A stretch of 64,000 nt of DNA, from NCBI GenBank assembly GCA_009746045.1, contig RPFO01000015.1, positions 2,016,998 to 2,080,997 of the forward strand, read 5' to 3'. Numbering within the stretch: position 1 is the first letter of the stretch; each line of letters starts with the position of its first letter. This stretch comes from Mesostigma viride. Its lineage: Eukaryota > Streptophyta > Mesostigmatophyceae > Mesostigmatales > Mesostigmataceae. Under the pieces are notes generated by a model. That model was not told the origin of the DNA. It saw only the letters and a list, made by a program, of their open reading frames with translations, and ran no database searches. Positions 55,726-64,000 of this stretch are shown here, one piece after another. The translations under genes and the position numbers were made by a program.

Positions 55726-56710
55726 ATGGCAGACTCCCATCCTGAGGGGACACCCAGGCCACCTGCCCAACTCCAAGAGGACGTGAGGGCTACGTATGTC
55801 TTTCAGCACGACTACGCTGGCCCCAGAGCCCCAGGTACTTCGATCCAGGAAGACGCGGGGTTTGTGGAAGCCCATTTTCTCAACCTGTTCCAGCGTATGG
55901 TACATGATCAGCAACGGCACGAGCAGCGTCACGGGGCATTGATGACCAGGTTGAACCATGTGGAGGGTCTGGTTGCTCAGATGGCAGAACACTTGAGGGC
56001 TGGGCACATTCCAACTGTGGGTTCTGCTGTGCCTGCAGCCTCGGAGGCTCAAGTAGCTCAGGAGGCTATCCCCACCCCGGTGGCCTCAGTCCCCTCTTCT
56101 ACGGAGGCTCCTCCACCCCCTAAGGTGGTGGTACACTTGCCCAGGTCGGTTGTCCCAACAAAACAGGTGGAGCAGTACTTGGACCACCGTAAATGTGTTC
56201 CTGAACAGTGCGAGTGGTGTAAATCCTTGTACACAGCCATGCAGGCCTTGGATCAGACAGTGGTGGAGGAGGGCGAACTAGTACCTGAGGGTATGGTAGA
56301 GTTGGCCCTGGACTGTCTGCCCCCCAGTCTCTGTGAGATTGGTTCACCCATGGTGGCTTATATTATGCACACCGTCTTTGCAGTGTACCCGTGGCCTTCG
56401 TTTGACATGAGGCCGGTGGAGGGCCATGCAGGACTTGATGGCGGCCCTGCCCAGTGACCTGAGACTCGCTTTTGCAGAACTCAAGCCAGTTGGTTATTCC
56501 CAGACCTACTCTGAGCTGATCGAGCAAGCTGTCAAGCAGGGAGAGTTTGACATGACTCCGTCGTCCAGCTGTTCCGTGATGTCCTGTTTTCCACACAAGG
56601 ACAGCACGGTATTCGTGGGGCTGCAGTTACCAAAGTTCCCTAACGAGCTGAGGGAGTTAGATGAGATGCTTAGGCTGACACACGGATTTCCGGCCTGCGC
56701 GCCGCGTATT
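55726..56710 (+). pseudogene. Third ORF of Ty3 element C (post-pol), frameshifted and cut by element E
   Basis: The ATG at 55726 has the same GTCATGGCAGA context as element D ORF3 and starts 47 bases after pol. The protein has a Pro-rich start, a helical stretch (LMTRLNHVEGLVAQMAEHL), a Pro/Ala/Val linker and a Cys-containing segment (CVPEQCEWCKSLYTAM). A shift near 56426-56457 moves the frame, which continues as LPSDLRLAFAELKPVGYSQ and ends where copia E begins, somewhere between about 56690 and 56740. Similar position and general plan to D ORF3, but sequence identity is low. Function unknown. Confidence 0.6.
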
Positions 56711-57157
56711 GCCTACCGCGGCTGAGCGGGACACCTCAGTACAGTACGGCAGGGTGTACGGTACTGAGGTGTCATGTGGACCGATGTGCGGTTAGTGCCA
56801 GACTGTGCCTAGACTCTAGCTCGACCCGCCAGACCCGGGTTATCCGGTTCTGGACGGGCCGAGTGTAGTTGATGCTAGTGACGTGGTCGCATGGCATTGC
56901 AGTGTACAGTTGTCCACTGGTCGTGTGCTGCAGGTAGCACCGCCATAGGCATATAGGCGTAGCACTGGGGAGTGCCGCAGCACCCGAGTTTGCCCAGACG
57001 TTCCATTCTGAGCCCTCAGCTTTCTTTGCTCTCTCATTGTATTATTGTAATACAATCATCATTCGCTCTCAGCTTTCGCAGTTGTTCGTCGTCCCTAGTC
57101 TCCATCCAACTTGGACTGAAAAGTTCGATATTTTTTTTACAATAAAAAAAAAAAGAT
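56711..57157 (+). repeat. Presumed 5' LTR and leader of copia element E
   Basis: Sequence between the cut ORF3 of element C and the first ORF of E. It contains a 13-bp stem (GACACCTCAGTAC ... GTACTGAGGTGTC at 56729-56775) and an AT-rich leader (TTTTTTTTACAATAAAAAAA at about 57130-57149). The 3' LTR is beyond the window, so the LTR limits are unproven. Confidence 0.4.
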
Positions 57158-58828
57158 ATGGCTTCCAACAACGGCAACAACGGCAACAACAAGAATGGGA
57201 AGGCGCCTGCCAGGCGCACCTCACCCCGCCTTTCGCCGGAGGGCACGCCCTCCACCAACGATGCGAGGGTGACGCCCAACGTCCCCTACCGCACGGTGGT
57301 CGCTGACCAACCCAGGCGTCGGACCCCGCAGGTGGGGCCCGGCGCCCGGGGGATGGCGAGCGGTCGGCCGTTTGCCACTGGCGGTTCGTCCGCCATGGCA
57401 CCTGGGGGGCAGGTCCCCCGGGCACGTAATTCCCCCGTCGCAGGTGACGGGGGTCGTGAGCGGAGTGATTCCTCTGAGGAGGATGGGGAGGTGCAGCCTG
57501 CGAGGTCACGGCCCTCGCTCGAGATTTCGACACAGACGCCTGCGACGTCTGGTAACCTTTCCGTGGGCCGACAGATGGCCACCATGGACATTGACCGGTA
57601 TGGGGCACATGTTCCGCCCCCGGTCGCGTTCGGGCGCCCACCCCATTTTCTCCCCCTTGGGGAGGACGACATCCCGGCGTTCATTGCGGTGAACGGCCGG
57701 ATCATGCACCAACGTTTTCAGTTGCTTCCAGATGAGCAGATCCATGCGATAGAGATTCATCGGGTACACACGCTGATCGAGGGGCGTCTTAGGATGCAGA
57801 TCCCACTGGTTCAGGTGGCGGTTTGGCTGTACTGTTTCGCCAATCGGCCGAGGCACAACCCCGGCACTGTTGATCAGTGGGCGTCCAGGCAGCGCCAGAG
57901 AGAGGCGCTGCGCGTGGTCACCAGACCGGAGATCGCGCTGACTCCGTTGGGGCCGTGGCCCCAAGTCACGCCAGTTGGCTGGGGCCCGGATAGGCGTGAG
58001 GCGGCTGCGATGCCGCCTGCGACGGAGCGCGGGGCGGCAGACGCCCCCAACACGCCCATGGGTGGTGAAGCCACCCAGGACCCTCTGGCAGGTCAGAGGG
58101 TCCAACCTCAGCCGCAGGCTCCCCCGCCCAGCGTGGGGGGCCAGGTGGCTGAGGAGGCCACCGGGGTCGCAGGGACCCCGGCGGCGACACAAGCGCCCGG
58201 GGTCGCAGGGACCCCGGCAGCGACGCCGGCGCCTCCGGCGCTGGCGGGGGATGCAGCCCCCATGGAGGGTGTCACGGGCACCTCCAGCGGCTCTGGGGGG
58301 CAGGCCCCCTCTAGCCGCAACAAGGACAAGGCCCTGGCAGGGCCGGAGGGGCCTCAGGGTCCCACCGCAGCTGGGCAGCAACCAGCACTGCTGGAGGGCG
58401 ACCTGGAAGGTCGCGACTTCATCACCCTGGGTGATGAGGCCGTGTGGCGTGCCATACAGACAGCCACAGCCTCCTTCCGTGGGCTGGCCGACAGGAGCCA
58501 GCAGATGCACGTCGCGGAGGCGGGCAGCCTGGTGTGTGCAATCATCACGCACATCCTGGGCCTGCCCAACCTCCAAGAGGGCACACGTAGGGTGTGCGAC
58601 GACCTGCTGCCTGCCCTGCAGGCTCTCCTCTCAGGGAGGAGGGTGCAGGGCAGCAGGGTGCGTCTGGTGCGTTTGCTGGAGCTCCTGCACAACGCCATCC
58701 TGAAGGGGCGGGTAGGTGGCTGCCTACCTGGCTGCATCATGATCTTACTAACCCTACTGACGATGAAGTGTCCCTCTCTCCCACCTTCCATGATTGGGAG
58801 GAGGCCCGCAGCAGGAGGCGGGAAGTGA
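57158..58828 (+). CDS. Pre-gag ORF of copia E, 556 aa, unknown protein
   Basis: The N-terminus is Asn/Gly-rich (NNGNNGNNKNGK), then basic Pro-rich. A folded region lies around residues 160-265 (RIMHQRFQLLPDEQIHAIEI; AVWLYCFANRPR), followed by a Pro/Ala linker with a duplicated GVAGTPAAT unit. The C-terminal helical domain (about 425-535) contains VCDDLLPALQALLSGRRVQG and VRLVRLLELLH, resembling the QDLALLSLLTRGVRS ... LINLVAFL part of ORF1 in A and B. A one-base shift near 58720 may move the true C-terminus into the gag-side frame (LPTWLHHDLTNPTDDEVSLS). No enzymatic motif is recognised. Confidence 0.65.
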   Translation: MASNNGNNGNNKNGKAPARRTSPRLSPEGTPSTNDARVTPNVPYRTVVADQPRRRTPQVGPGARGMASGRPFATGGSSAMAPGGQVPRARNSPVAGDGGRERSDSSEEDGEVQPARSRPSLEISTQTPATSGNLSVGRQMATMDIDRYGAHVPPPVAFGRPPHFLPLGEDDIPAFIAVNGRIMHQRFQLLPDEQIHAIEIHRVHTLIEGRLRMQIPLVQVAVWLYCFANRPRHNPGTVDQWASRQRQREALRVVTRPEIALTPLGPWPQVTPVGWGPDRREAAAMPPATERGAADAPNTPMGGEATQDPLAGQRVQPQPQAPPPSVGGQVAEEATGVAGTPAATQAPGVAGTPAATPAPPALAGDAAPMEGVTGTSSGSGGQAPSSRNKDKALAGPEGPQGPTAAGQQPALLEGDLEGRDFITLGDEAVWRAIQTATASFRGLADRSQQMHVAEAGSLVCAIITHILGLPNLQEGTRRVCDDLLPALQALLSGRRVQGSRVRLVRLLELLHNAILKGRVGGCLPGCIMILLTLLTMKCPSLPPSMIGRRPAAGGGK

Positions 58829-59705
58829 CACACACTCACACCCCCACCCAGCCCACCCCTATGTTGTCTAACCCTCCTACACAGCCCATGTTTGCCCATC
58901 CTGCTCAGCTCACTCAAGTAGCACTTCCCTCTCAGCAGGTCTCTCCTGTGAATGCTGCAGCAGCAACACCATCTTCTCCCTCTCCCCCTGCATCCCCCTC
59001 TAGGTTGCCCACTTACAATGAAAACCGTCCTGTGGATAGGATTAATGTCAGGGGGCTGCCTGAGGGGTATACTAGGGAGCAGGGGAATCATGCACTTCTC
59101 TCTCTGCAGCTGGCTAGGGAGGAACTGAATGTCAAGAATTGGTTTGGATCTCTCATGCAGGGGGATTTCTACCATCAGTCCTCTCTCAGATTCAGAATCT
59201 CATTCTTGTCTTCCAGCGTAGGTATCCCAAGTGGCAGGACACGCAGGCTAGGGCAGTTTGGGAGGCTTTCATGAAGGAGCTAACTGACCTCCTCTCCACC
59301 CCCTCATCTGTGGACATATATGGGGCATTCAGGTGGGTAGAGGAATACAGGGTCACATCAGTGGACTATGTGGCTGAGACAAAGAAATATGAGCTAGCCA
59401 TCAAAGCACGTCCTGATGTCCAGCAGCTAGATCACAAGTTCTTGCTGCGTTCTTCCTTGAGAAACTCAAACTTGACAAAAACACCTACGCTATGCTTGCC
59501 ACAGGAATGGCAAAGTACTGGGAGGACATGAAGGAGGCATTGGATTATATCAAGCTGGCCTTGGCTCCCCTTAGCCAGGGGGCCATGGGCACCTCTGTAA
59601 AGAGGGTCAGGGGGGAAGAGAGGGAGGAGGAGGATAGGGAGAGGGAAGACAGGAGCAAGAGACCTGTCACTATGGCAGAAGTCAAGTCCCTGCTGGGACA
59701 AATGT

Positions 59706-59768
59706 TTAAGGGCAAGGGCAAGGGCAAGGGCAAGGGCAAGGGCAAGGGCAAGGGCAAGGGTAAGGGGC
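59706..59768 (+). repeat. (GGCAAG)n microsatellite in gag
   Basis: About ten hexamer units coding Gly-Lys repeats, a basic tract likely to bind nucleic acid. Confidence 0.9.
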
Positions 59769-59795
59769 AGTCTCCCTCCAAGGGGGGCAGCTCCA

Positions 59796-59817
59796 GCAAC
59801 AACAACAACAACACAAC

Positions 59818-59884
<67 letters not shown>
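59796..59884 (+). repeat. (CAA)n microsatellite in gag
   Basis: Over 25 trinucleotide units, poly-Gln or poly-Asn according to frame. Likely slippage site for the gag frameshift. Confidence 0.9.
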
Positions 59885-59918
59885 GAAGCAGGACAAGGAG
59901 GACAAGTCTTCTCAGCGG

Positions 59919-61160
59919 TGCACCCGCTGTGGCATGAAGTACCACCTGCGGCCCACCTGCCGCAAGAACGTGGACGAGCTGGGGCATTTGGACGTCCTGT
60001 GCCACAAGTGCCACGGGCCGCCCCACGGTGACCCCAAGGACTGCAAGCGGCCTCCTTACGGCAAGAAGTGTGAGTCTCCCTCTCATGCTGGCTTGAGTGT
60101 GCCTGCTTCACCTCTTTCATCTGCATGCCCCACTGTCAGAGCAGTGAGCAGTTCTGGAAAGGTGCTACAGCTGGTTTCAGAAGATTATGTCTCTAAACCA
60201 ACCTTCACATCTATGGTTCCCAAGGTGTGCAGAGTGTCCCCAGCAGAGGATGCTCAGATCAGTTTTCAGGAGCTTGCTTTGCAGTTGCATTTCCTTTATG
60301 GGCATGAAGTGAGTGCAGAGGTGGTGGCAGCAGCAATAGGGGGGGCAGCACTCAGACGTGCATGCCAGGTGGTCAGATCCCACTGCCAGCATTGTCAGTT
60401 CAATGCACCCAAACCCCCTAAGTGGCATGTAGCTACCCCACCTAAGAGCAAGGGCAGGGTGGTAGGAGATGTCTTTCATATCAAAGGACAATCTTACTTG
60501 GCACTTAAAGATGCATGGTCAAGGTACACAACCATTGAACCATTACCTGGAATGGACAAGACACAGTTGCTCAGGGCTCTCTTGATTGCTCAGGCCAGGT
60601 ACTACCCTGTGGAGGCATTGTTACTGGATCAGCAGTTCACGTGTCTTGCCAATGAACCAGGGTGTGAGGCTATTGATCTGGCTGGGCTAGAAGATCATGA
60701 GAGGCAAGGCATTATTGAAAGGGCCATCAGGTCCATTAAAACCCTTGTAGCCAAAGAAGATGGCAATCTGCTGGCTGACAGTGGGTCATATGCTGACAGA
60801 GCTCTGTGGTCCACCAGGTTGTGCCAAGTCCTCAACAGGAGGCCACTCATGAAAACCCCACAAGGGGTGGTCATTACACCAGATGGATTGCATGCAGGCA
60901 TTTATCCACCTGAGGTACTAGCCCTATACAACGCACAGCGAGCACAGACAGCTAGCAGGTTAGCTGTCAAGGATGCAAAGCATCCACGTCCCACCTTCAG
61001 AGAAGGGGATCAGGTCCTATTCTACAAGGAGTCGGGACTAGGCAAGGTGGGTACCTGGCATGGGCCAGCCACCATCCTAAAGTTTAACACCACTGGCAGG
61101 ACAGTGTTAGTTAAACACAATGACACGGGAAAATTCACAGGTGTTCACCTCACAGGATGA
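59919..61160 (+). CDS. Gag zinc knuckles fused to integrase, copia E
   Basis: The frame opens before 59934 and contains two knuckles, CTRCGMKYHLRPTC and CHKCHGPPHGDPKDC. Without a stop it then runs into the integrase: LHFLYGHE with ACQVVRSHCQHC (zinc site), VVGDVFHIKG, LLLDQQF and GIIERAIRSIK giving D, D, E, and a C-terminal KVGTWHGPATILKF segment. It ends TGA at 61158-61160, overlapping the ATG of the next ORF (GGATGAAA). In A and B gag and integrase are in different frames. Here they are joined, and protease-RT is separate, so the division of the polyprotein differs within the lineage. Confidence 0.85.
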   Translation, partial: CTRCGMKYHLRPTCRKNVDELGHLDVLCHKCHGPPHGDPKDCKRPPYGKKCESPSHAGLSVPASPLSSACPTVRAVSSSGKVLQLVSEDYVSKPTFTSMVPKVCRVSPAEDAQISFQELALQLHFLYGHEVSAEVVAAAIGGAALRRACQVVRSHCQHCQFNAPKPPKWHVATPPKSKGRVVGDVFHIKGQSYLALKDAWSRYTTIEPLPGMDKTQLLRALLIAQARYYPVEALLLDQQFTCLANEPGCEAIDLAGLEDHERQGIIERAIRSIKTLVAKEDGNLLADSGSYADRALWSTRLCQVLNRRPLMKTPQGVVITPDGLHAGIYPPEVLALYNAQRAQTASRLAVKDAKHPRPTFREGDQVLFYKESGLGKVGTWHGPATILKFNTTGRTVLVKHNDTGKFTGVHLTG

Positions 61161-62275
61161 AATTGTATTTTCCAACTGTGTCAGACGTGGCAGAGGAGGA
61201 AGAGCTGTTGGCCGACAGCCCTGTACAGTTGCCTGGCATCCCAGCGTTGCCCAGTGAGTGGTTGTTTGGAACACCCACTGGTGAGTGTGAGAGCCACACC
61301 CACTGTGACACCCAGGTCACCCTTGATGATTGCAGGCAGTCACTGCAGGCTTGGCCCCCTGCAGCAGAGGGTCACATTGGCAAAACAGGTGATCAGCAAC
61401 CTATCACCTCTTCAAGTGTGAACATAGCTCAGCCACTAGCTGCACCTTCCAAACGCAGCCTAGCAGACGCTGTTCGCATTTTACAAGCAGCTCATAGAGC
61501 CAAAGCTCAAACTGCTGCAGGATCAGCTAAGGTGGGGAAGGTTGGGCAGAATGACAATAGCCCATTTATGGTTGCAGTGGACACACAAGCCCAGGTCAGC
61601 ATTATCAGTGCCCTGGCTGTGCCCCATTTGCCTTTGGAACCTTCACCCTGGCACCATGTGGCTGATTTCTCAGGGCAGTCATCCCTCAAGGTATTAGGTC
61701 AGGTCATGTTGACTATACTCGGTATCCCCACTCCTTTTCAGGTCTTGGAAGGTTATAAAGGGAATGCTTTGTTGGGGGATCCTTTTCTCTGTTACCCTGG
61801 TGTCCTCATCTCCAGTGATAGACTATCCATCCAGGACATGGGTGGTGTTGATCTGAATCATTTCAAAATTTCTCTTGAAAAACTTCTTAACACCAACATT
61901 GCTTCTGTAAAATTTGCTACACCCAAGTATGCCCCAGGGCAAGAACCCTGTGTGGCAGACTTGGTTCACAACCAAAAACTTCATCCCAACTCATTTGGAT
62001 TGGGCAAGCATGATGTGGCTAAAATGTCTCCTCTTTCTTATGAACAGATAGAGCAAGACTGTCGCACACACATAGGATTCCTAAAATGGGTGGAGGCCTT
62101 TAACAAGGCCAGGGAAGAATGGGTAGTGCCAGATCCTCTTAGTCCTTCTCATACTCCCCCTGTCACACCTATTGACAAAAAGCCTGCAGGGTGCAAGCAC
62201 TTGCGCCTGAAGTTTGTGTGTAAACATAAGCCAGCAGCAGATGGGTCAGTCATTTTCATGCTAGACCTTGTGTGA
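61157..62275 (+). CDS. Retropepsin-like domain and start of reverse transcriptase, copia E
   Basis: Starts in an ATGA overlap with the integrase ORF, which suggests reinitiation or frameshifting. After about 130 residues of spacer comes FMVAVDTQAQVSIIS, HVADFSGQSSLKVLGQ and NALLGDPFL, the beta-strand, flap and ILG-type signatures of retropepsins. The catalytic triplet reads DTQ instead of DTG. A region equivalent to the A/B pre-RT part (QEPCVADLV; HPNSFGLGKHDVA) follows, then the first RT strands (HLRLKFVCKHKP). A one-base shift near 62255 ends the frame. Confidence 0.8.
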   Translation: MKLYFPTVSDVAEEEELLADSPVQLPGIPALPSEWLFGTPTGECESHTHCDTQVTLDDCRQSLQAWPPAAEGHIGKTGDQQPITSSSVNIAQPLAAPSKRSLADAVRILQAAHRAKAQTAAGSAKVGKVGQNDNSPFMVAVDTQAQVSIISALAVPHLPLEPSPWHHVADFSGQSSLKVLGQVMLTILGIPTPFQVLEGYKGNALLGDPFLCYPGVLISSDRLSIQDMGGVDLNHFKISLEKLLNTNIASVKFATPKYAPGQEPCVADLVHNQKLHPNSFGLGKHDVAKMSPLSYEQIEQDCRTHIGFLKWVEAFNKAREEWVVPDPLSPSHTPPVTPIDKKPAGCKHLRLKFVCKHKPAADGSVIFMLDLV

Positions 62276-63612
62276 CAGAGTTCAAGGGCACCACTGATCT
62301 GACAGAGGCAGAGTTGTACACGCCAGGCATTCAGCAAACATCCCTAAAAATCTTGCTGTCTGTCTTTGTGGGTCATCTCAATGATGGGGATGACTATGTA
62401 TGTAAGGCTACAGACATTAAAAGGGCTTTCCTGAAAGGCTCACCTGAGATAGCACAACAAGTGTGGCATGGTCAGGTGTATGTAGTCTCCACTCCCAGAG
62501 TTTGGGCAAAACACATCCCTCAGCAGTACCTGAAAGCTAACATAGGTGTTGAAGGGCTGCAATCAGCTCCTCGCATTTTCAGGATGTCAGCTCAGGCTGT
62601 GTTTGAAAAGCTAGGGGCTAGATATGATGACATAGACCCTTGCTTCTTTGTGGTCCCACACCCTCATGGCATTCTCACCTTTGTGTGGCATGGGGATGAT
62701 CAGCTGATTGCTGGGCCAAGGCGTGCTGTGGATGATTTTATTCAACAAGTGTCACAGCATTTTGAGATTGGCAAGCAAGTAGAGCTGGGCACCACTGCCA
62801 TAAAATTTTGTGGCACAATGTTACAACTCCAGCAGCATCAAAACCAGTGGGTGTGTGCACTCTACTCTCCCAATGATTACATGCACAGCTGCTTGGAGGT
62901 TTTGCAAACAAAAATCAAACCTGGAGCCTGTCCTACCATTAGAGGCAAGCTGGGGTGGTTGTGCTCAACGTGTGCACCTCACCTGGCTGTGGTTAGCAGA
63001 GTTGATGATGATGTCTTGATGCAAGTAGGTCACAAAGCCATCACCAAAACTCTCCAGGAAGGCCCTCCCCTTATCTTGCACTCCTTGGATCTCCACAAAA
63101 CCATTCACATCCAAGCTATGATGGATAGTTCCATGGAGTCCAGGCAGATTACCAAGTTGCAGGCAAGGGAGTCAGGCTTGTATTTTGTGCAGAATGATGA
63201 TGCACCCTTGTCTCTCATTTCATGGTACAGCCGGTTGCATAGACGCAAGGCTGTCAGCAGCAATGCTGCTGAGTGCAGGGCAGTGGTGTCAGCAGTGCTT
63301 CATGCCAGGTACTTGAATCATGTGCTGGTTTGGTTGCAGATGCAAGCAGGCAGCAATGCTGGGGTGGTGGCACACTTGCTCACTGACAGTCAGTCAGTCC
63401 TCAGTTTCCTTGCTAACCCCTATGCTGTCCACACTGATCTTGACTGGGTGGTCCTGAAACAGGAGTCCACCTACTGGGAGTCCACCCGTCACGTGGAGGA
63501 CAAACACAACGCTGCTGATGCACTCACTAAAGTGCCTCAGCAGGCAGCTGACAATACAGCTGTTGTACCACTTGATGAACCCCTATGGCAAGCAGGCAAC
63601 CCTGCCCCATAG
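62276..63612 (+). pseudogene. Reverse transcriptase and RNase H, copia E
   Basis: Follows the shift with TEFKGTTDLTEAELYTPG, equivalent to NEFKGTGECTAEELYTPG in A and B. RT: TDIKRAFLKGS and FVWHGDDQLIAGPRR (about 62685), where the usual YxDD is HGDD. RNase H: MMDSSMESRQIT, SSNAAECRAV, LLTDSQSV, HNAADALTKV give the four acids. Ends at 63610-63612. Apart from its missing link to the upstream frame it is undamaged. Confidence 0.85.
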
Positions 63613-64000
63613 GGGGGACGCCTAGCAGGGTCCTGTTCACCAGGGCCGCCTAGGTCACCCAGTACCCCTTGGGCAGGTCCAAGGGGTAGGTTGTGGCTTC
63701 CAGCAAGGGGGGTTGGTTGGAGTCTGTTTTTCATACATCTGCGTGCCCTATGCCCAATAAAATCTGTTTTGATTTTTTCAACACCATGGAATTTCGTTAT
63801 GCACACCTTCATAGGTGGGCATGGGATGTATCTCACACCTTTTTCACTAGGGCGTATGCCTTGGTGGATTGGCCTTGAGCTCAGTGGCTCAGGTGCCCCC
63901 ATTCAAGTGGAGGGTCAAAGCTCCCTTGACAGGTGGTTACCCAGGACCCCAGTTCACTGTGGATATCCTGGGCCACCTGGCCTTACTGTTCAGTGGCAGT
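63613..64000 (+). other. 3' non-coding part of copia E to the window end
   Basis: No gene. A CCCATAGGGGGGAC stretch lies right after the stop (a possible purine tract) and AATAAAATC occurs near 63756. No match to the presumed 5' LTR is visible here, so the 3' LTR starts beyond the window or the presumed 5' LTR limits are wrong. Confidence 0.4.

Larger units (their letters stand above)
33068..56710 (+). mobile_element. Ty3/gypsy chromodomain retrotransposon C, interrupted in gag, RT, chromodomain and ORF3
   Basis: The pieces in order are 5' LTR, primer site, gag (33987-35565 plus 42204-42368), pol (42453-43227 plus 51236-54173 plus 55510-55678) and a third ORF (55726 to about 56710). Inserts are copia G, copia B, TTAA element T1 and copia E. 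The first three rejoin the frame exactly when removed with one target duplication. The 3' LTR is not in the window. The region between gag and reverse transcriptase is too short for a protease and no DSG motif is found, so this copy appears to have lost it. Confidence 0.85.
58861..59935 (+). pseudogene. Gag of copia E, N-terminal and central parts, frameshifted
   Basis: Starts around PMLSNPPTQPMFAHPAQ, with the core in three frames: NVRGLPEGYTREQGNHALL to about 59180, then FQRRYPKWQDTQARAVWEAF to about 59460, then YAMLATGMAKYWEDMKEAL. A (Gly-Lys)n tract and a CAA/AAC tract follow. The phase of the CAA/AAC repeat changes at a 7-base interruption (ACAACAC near 59812), so upstream it reads Asn then Gln, while the knuckle frame reads it as Asn. 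The helical core resembles gag of A and B only weakly. Confidence 0.65.
56711..64000 (+). mobile_element. Copia-type retrotransposon E, same lineage as A and B, 3' end outside window
   Basis: Contains a long pre-gag ORF, gag with two zinc knuckles, integrase, a retropepsin-like domain, reverse transcriptase with HGDD, and RNase H ending in ADALTK. The domain order is as in A and B, but sequence is far diverged. It interrupts Ty3 element C ORF3. Several frameshifts are present in gag and one in reverse transcriptase. Confidence 0.85.

Noticed and set aside
57506-58576. 356-residue minus-strand open frame opposite the pre-gag ORF of element E
   Set aside because: Antisense frame in GC-rich Pro/Ala/Gly coding sequence; no domain and biased composition.
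1-64000. tRNA, rRNA, CRISPR arrays or prokaryotic operons
   Set aside because: No cloverleaf, rRNA core motif or spaced direct repeats were seen; all coding regions belong to eukaryotic retroelements.

Overview
The window is eukaryotic nuclear DNA made almost entirely of nested transposable elements. No tRNA, rRNA, CRISPR array or bacterial-type operon is visible, and no intact host gene is certain. Chromodomain-bearing Ty3 elements, divergent copia-type elements, a LINE and a captured PHD-finger fragment suggest a repeat-rich algal genome (green or charophyte type). The species cannot be named from this sequence.

Layout. 1-1728: a broken LINE on the minus strand. 2394-7481: two abutting TTAA-flanked DNA elements, the second carrying a third one inside it. 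7600-9740: a probable inverted-repeat element with a doubtful minus-strand gene. 10348-32724: Ty3 element D, with 552-bp LTRs and target-site duplication (TSD) GTCAG. It holds an RNase H1 N-terminal-domain ORF, gag, pol with a chromodomain, and a third ORF after pol. D is interrupted by a TTAA element (18294-21451, carrying a PHD fragment) and by copia element A (23292-31120, TSD GGGTG). 33068 to about 56710: Ty3 element C, whose gag, reverse transcriptase, chromodomain and ORF3 are each interrupted, by copia element G (35566-42198, TSD CCAGT), copia element B (43228-51235, TSD ACAGT), a TTAA element (54174-55505) and copia element E (about 56700 past the window end). G carries a DNA element in its 5' LTR and a truncated LINE in its 3' LTR.

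Most boundaries are supported because removing the insert plus one duplicated target site restores a continuous reading frame in the host element. This works for D ORF3, C gag, C reverse transcriptase and both chromodomains.

The most unusual systems are: (1) a copia-like lineage (A, B, E) with an extra ORF before gag, a retropepsin-like domain placed between integrase and reverse transcriptase with DTG changed to DTN or DTQ, an HGDD reverse-transcriptase motif, and (in A and B) LTRs ending AGTT...AACT; (2) Ty3 chromodomain elements with a third ORF downstream of pol, one of which also has a viroplasmin/RNase H1 N-terminal-like ORF upstream of gag; (3) copy B, whose internal region is inverted relative to its LTRs; (4) TTAA-specific elements that hit the same few codons of two different chromodomains. 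Many coding regions carry single-base frameshifts although their LTRs are nearly identical, so assembly error should be considered alongside decay. All identity statements are by eye.
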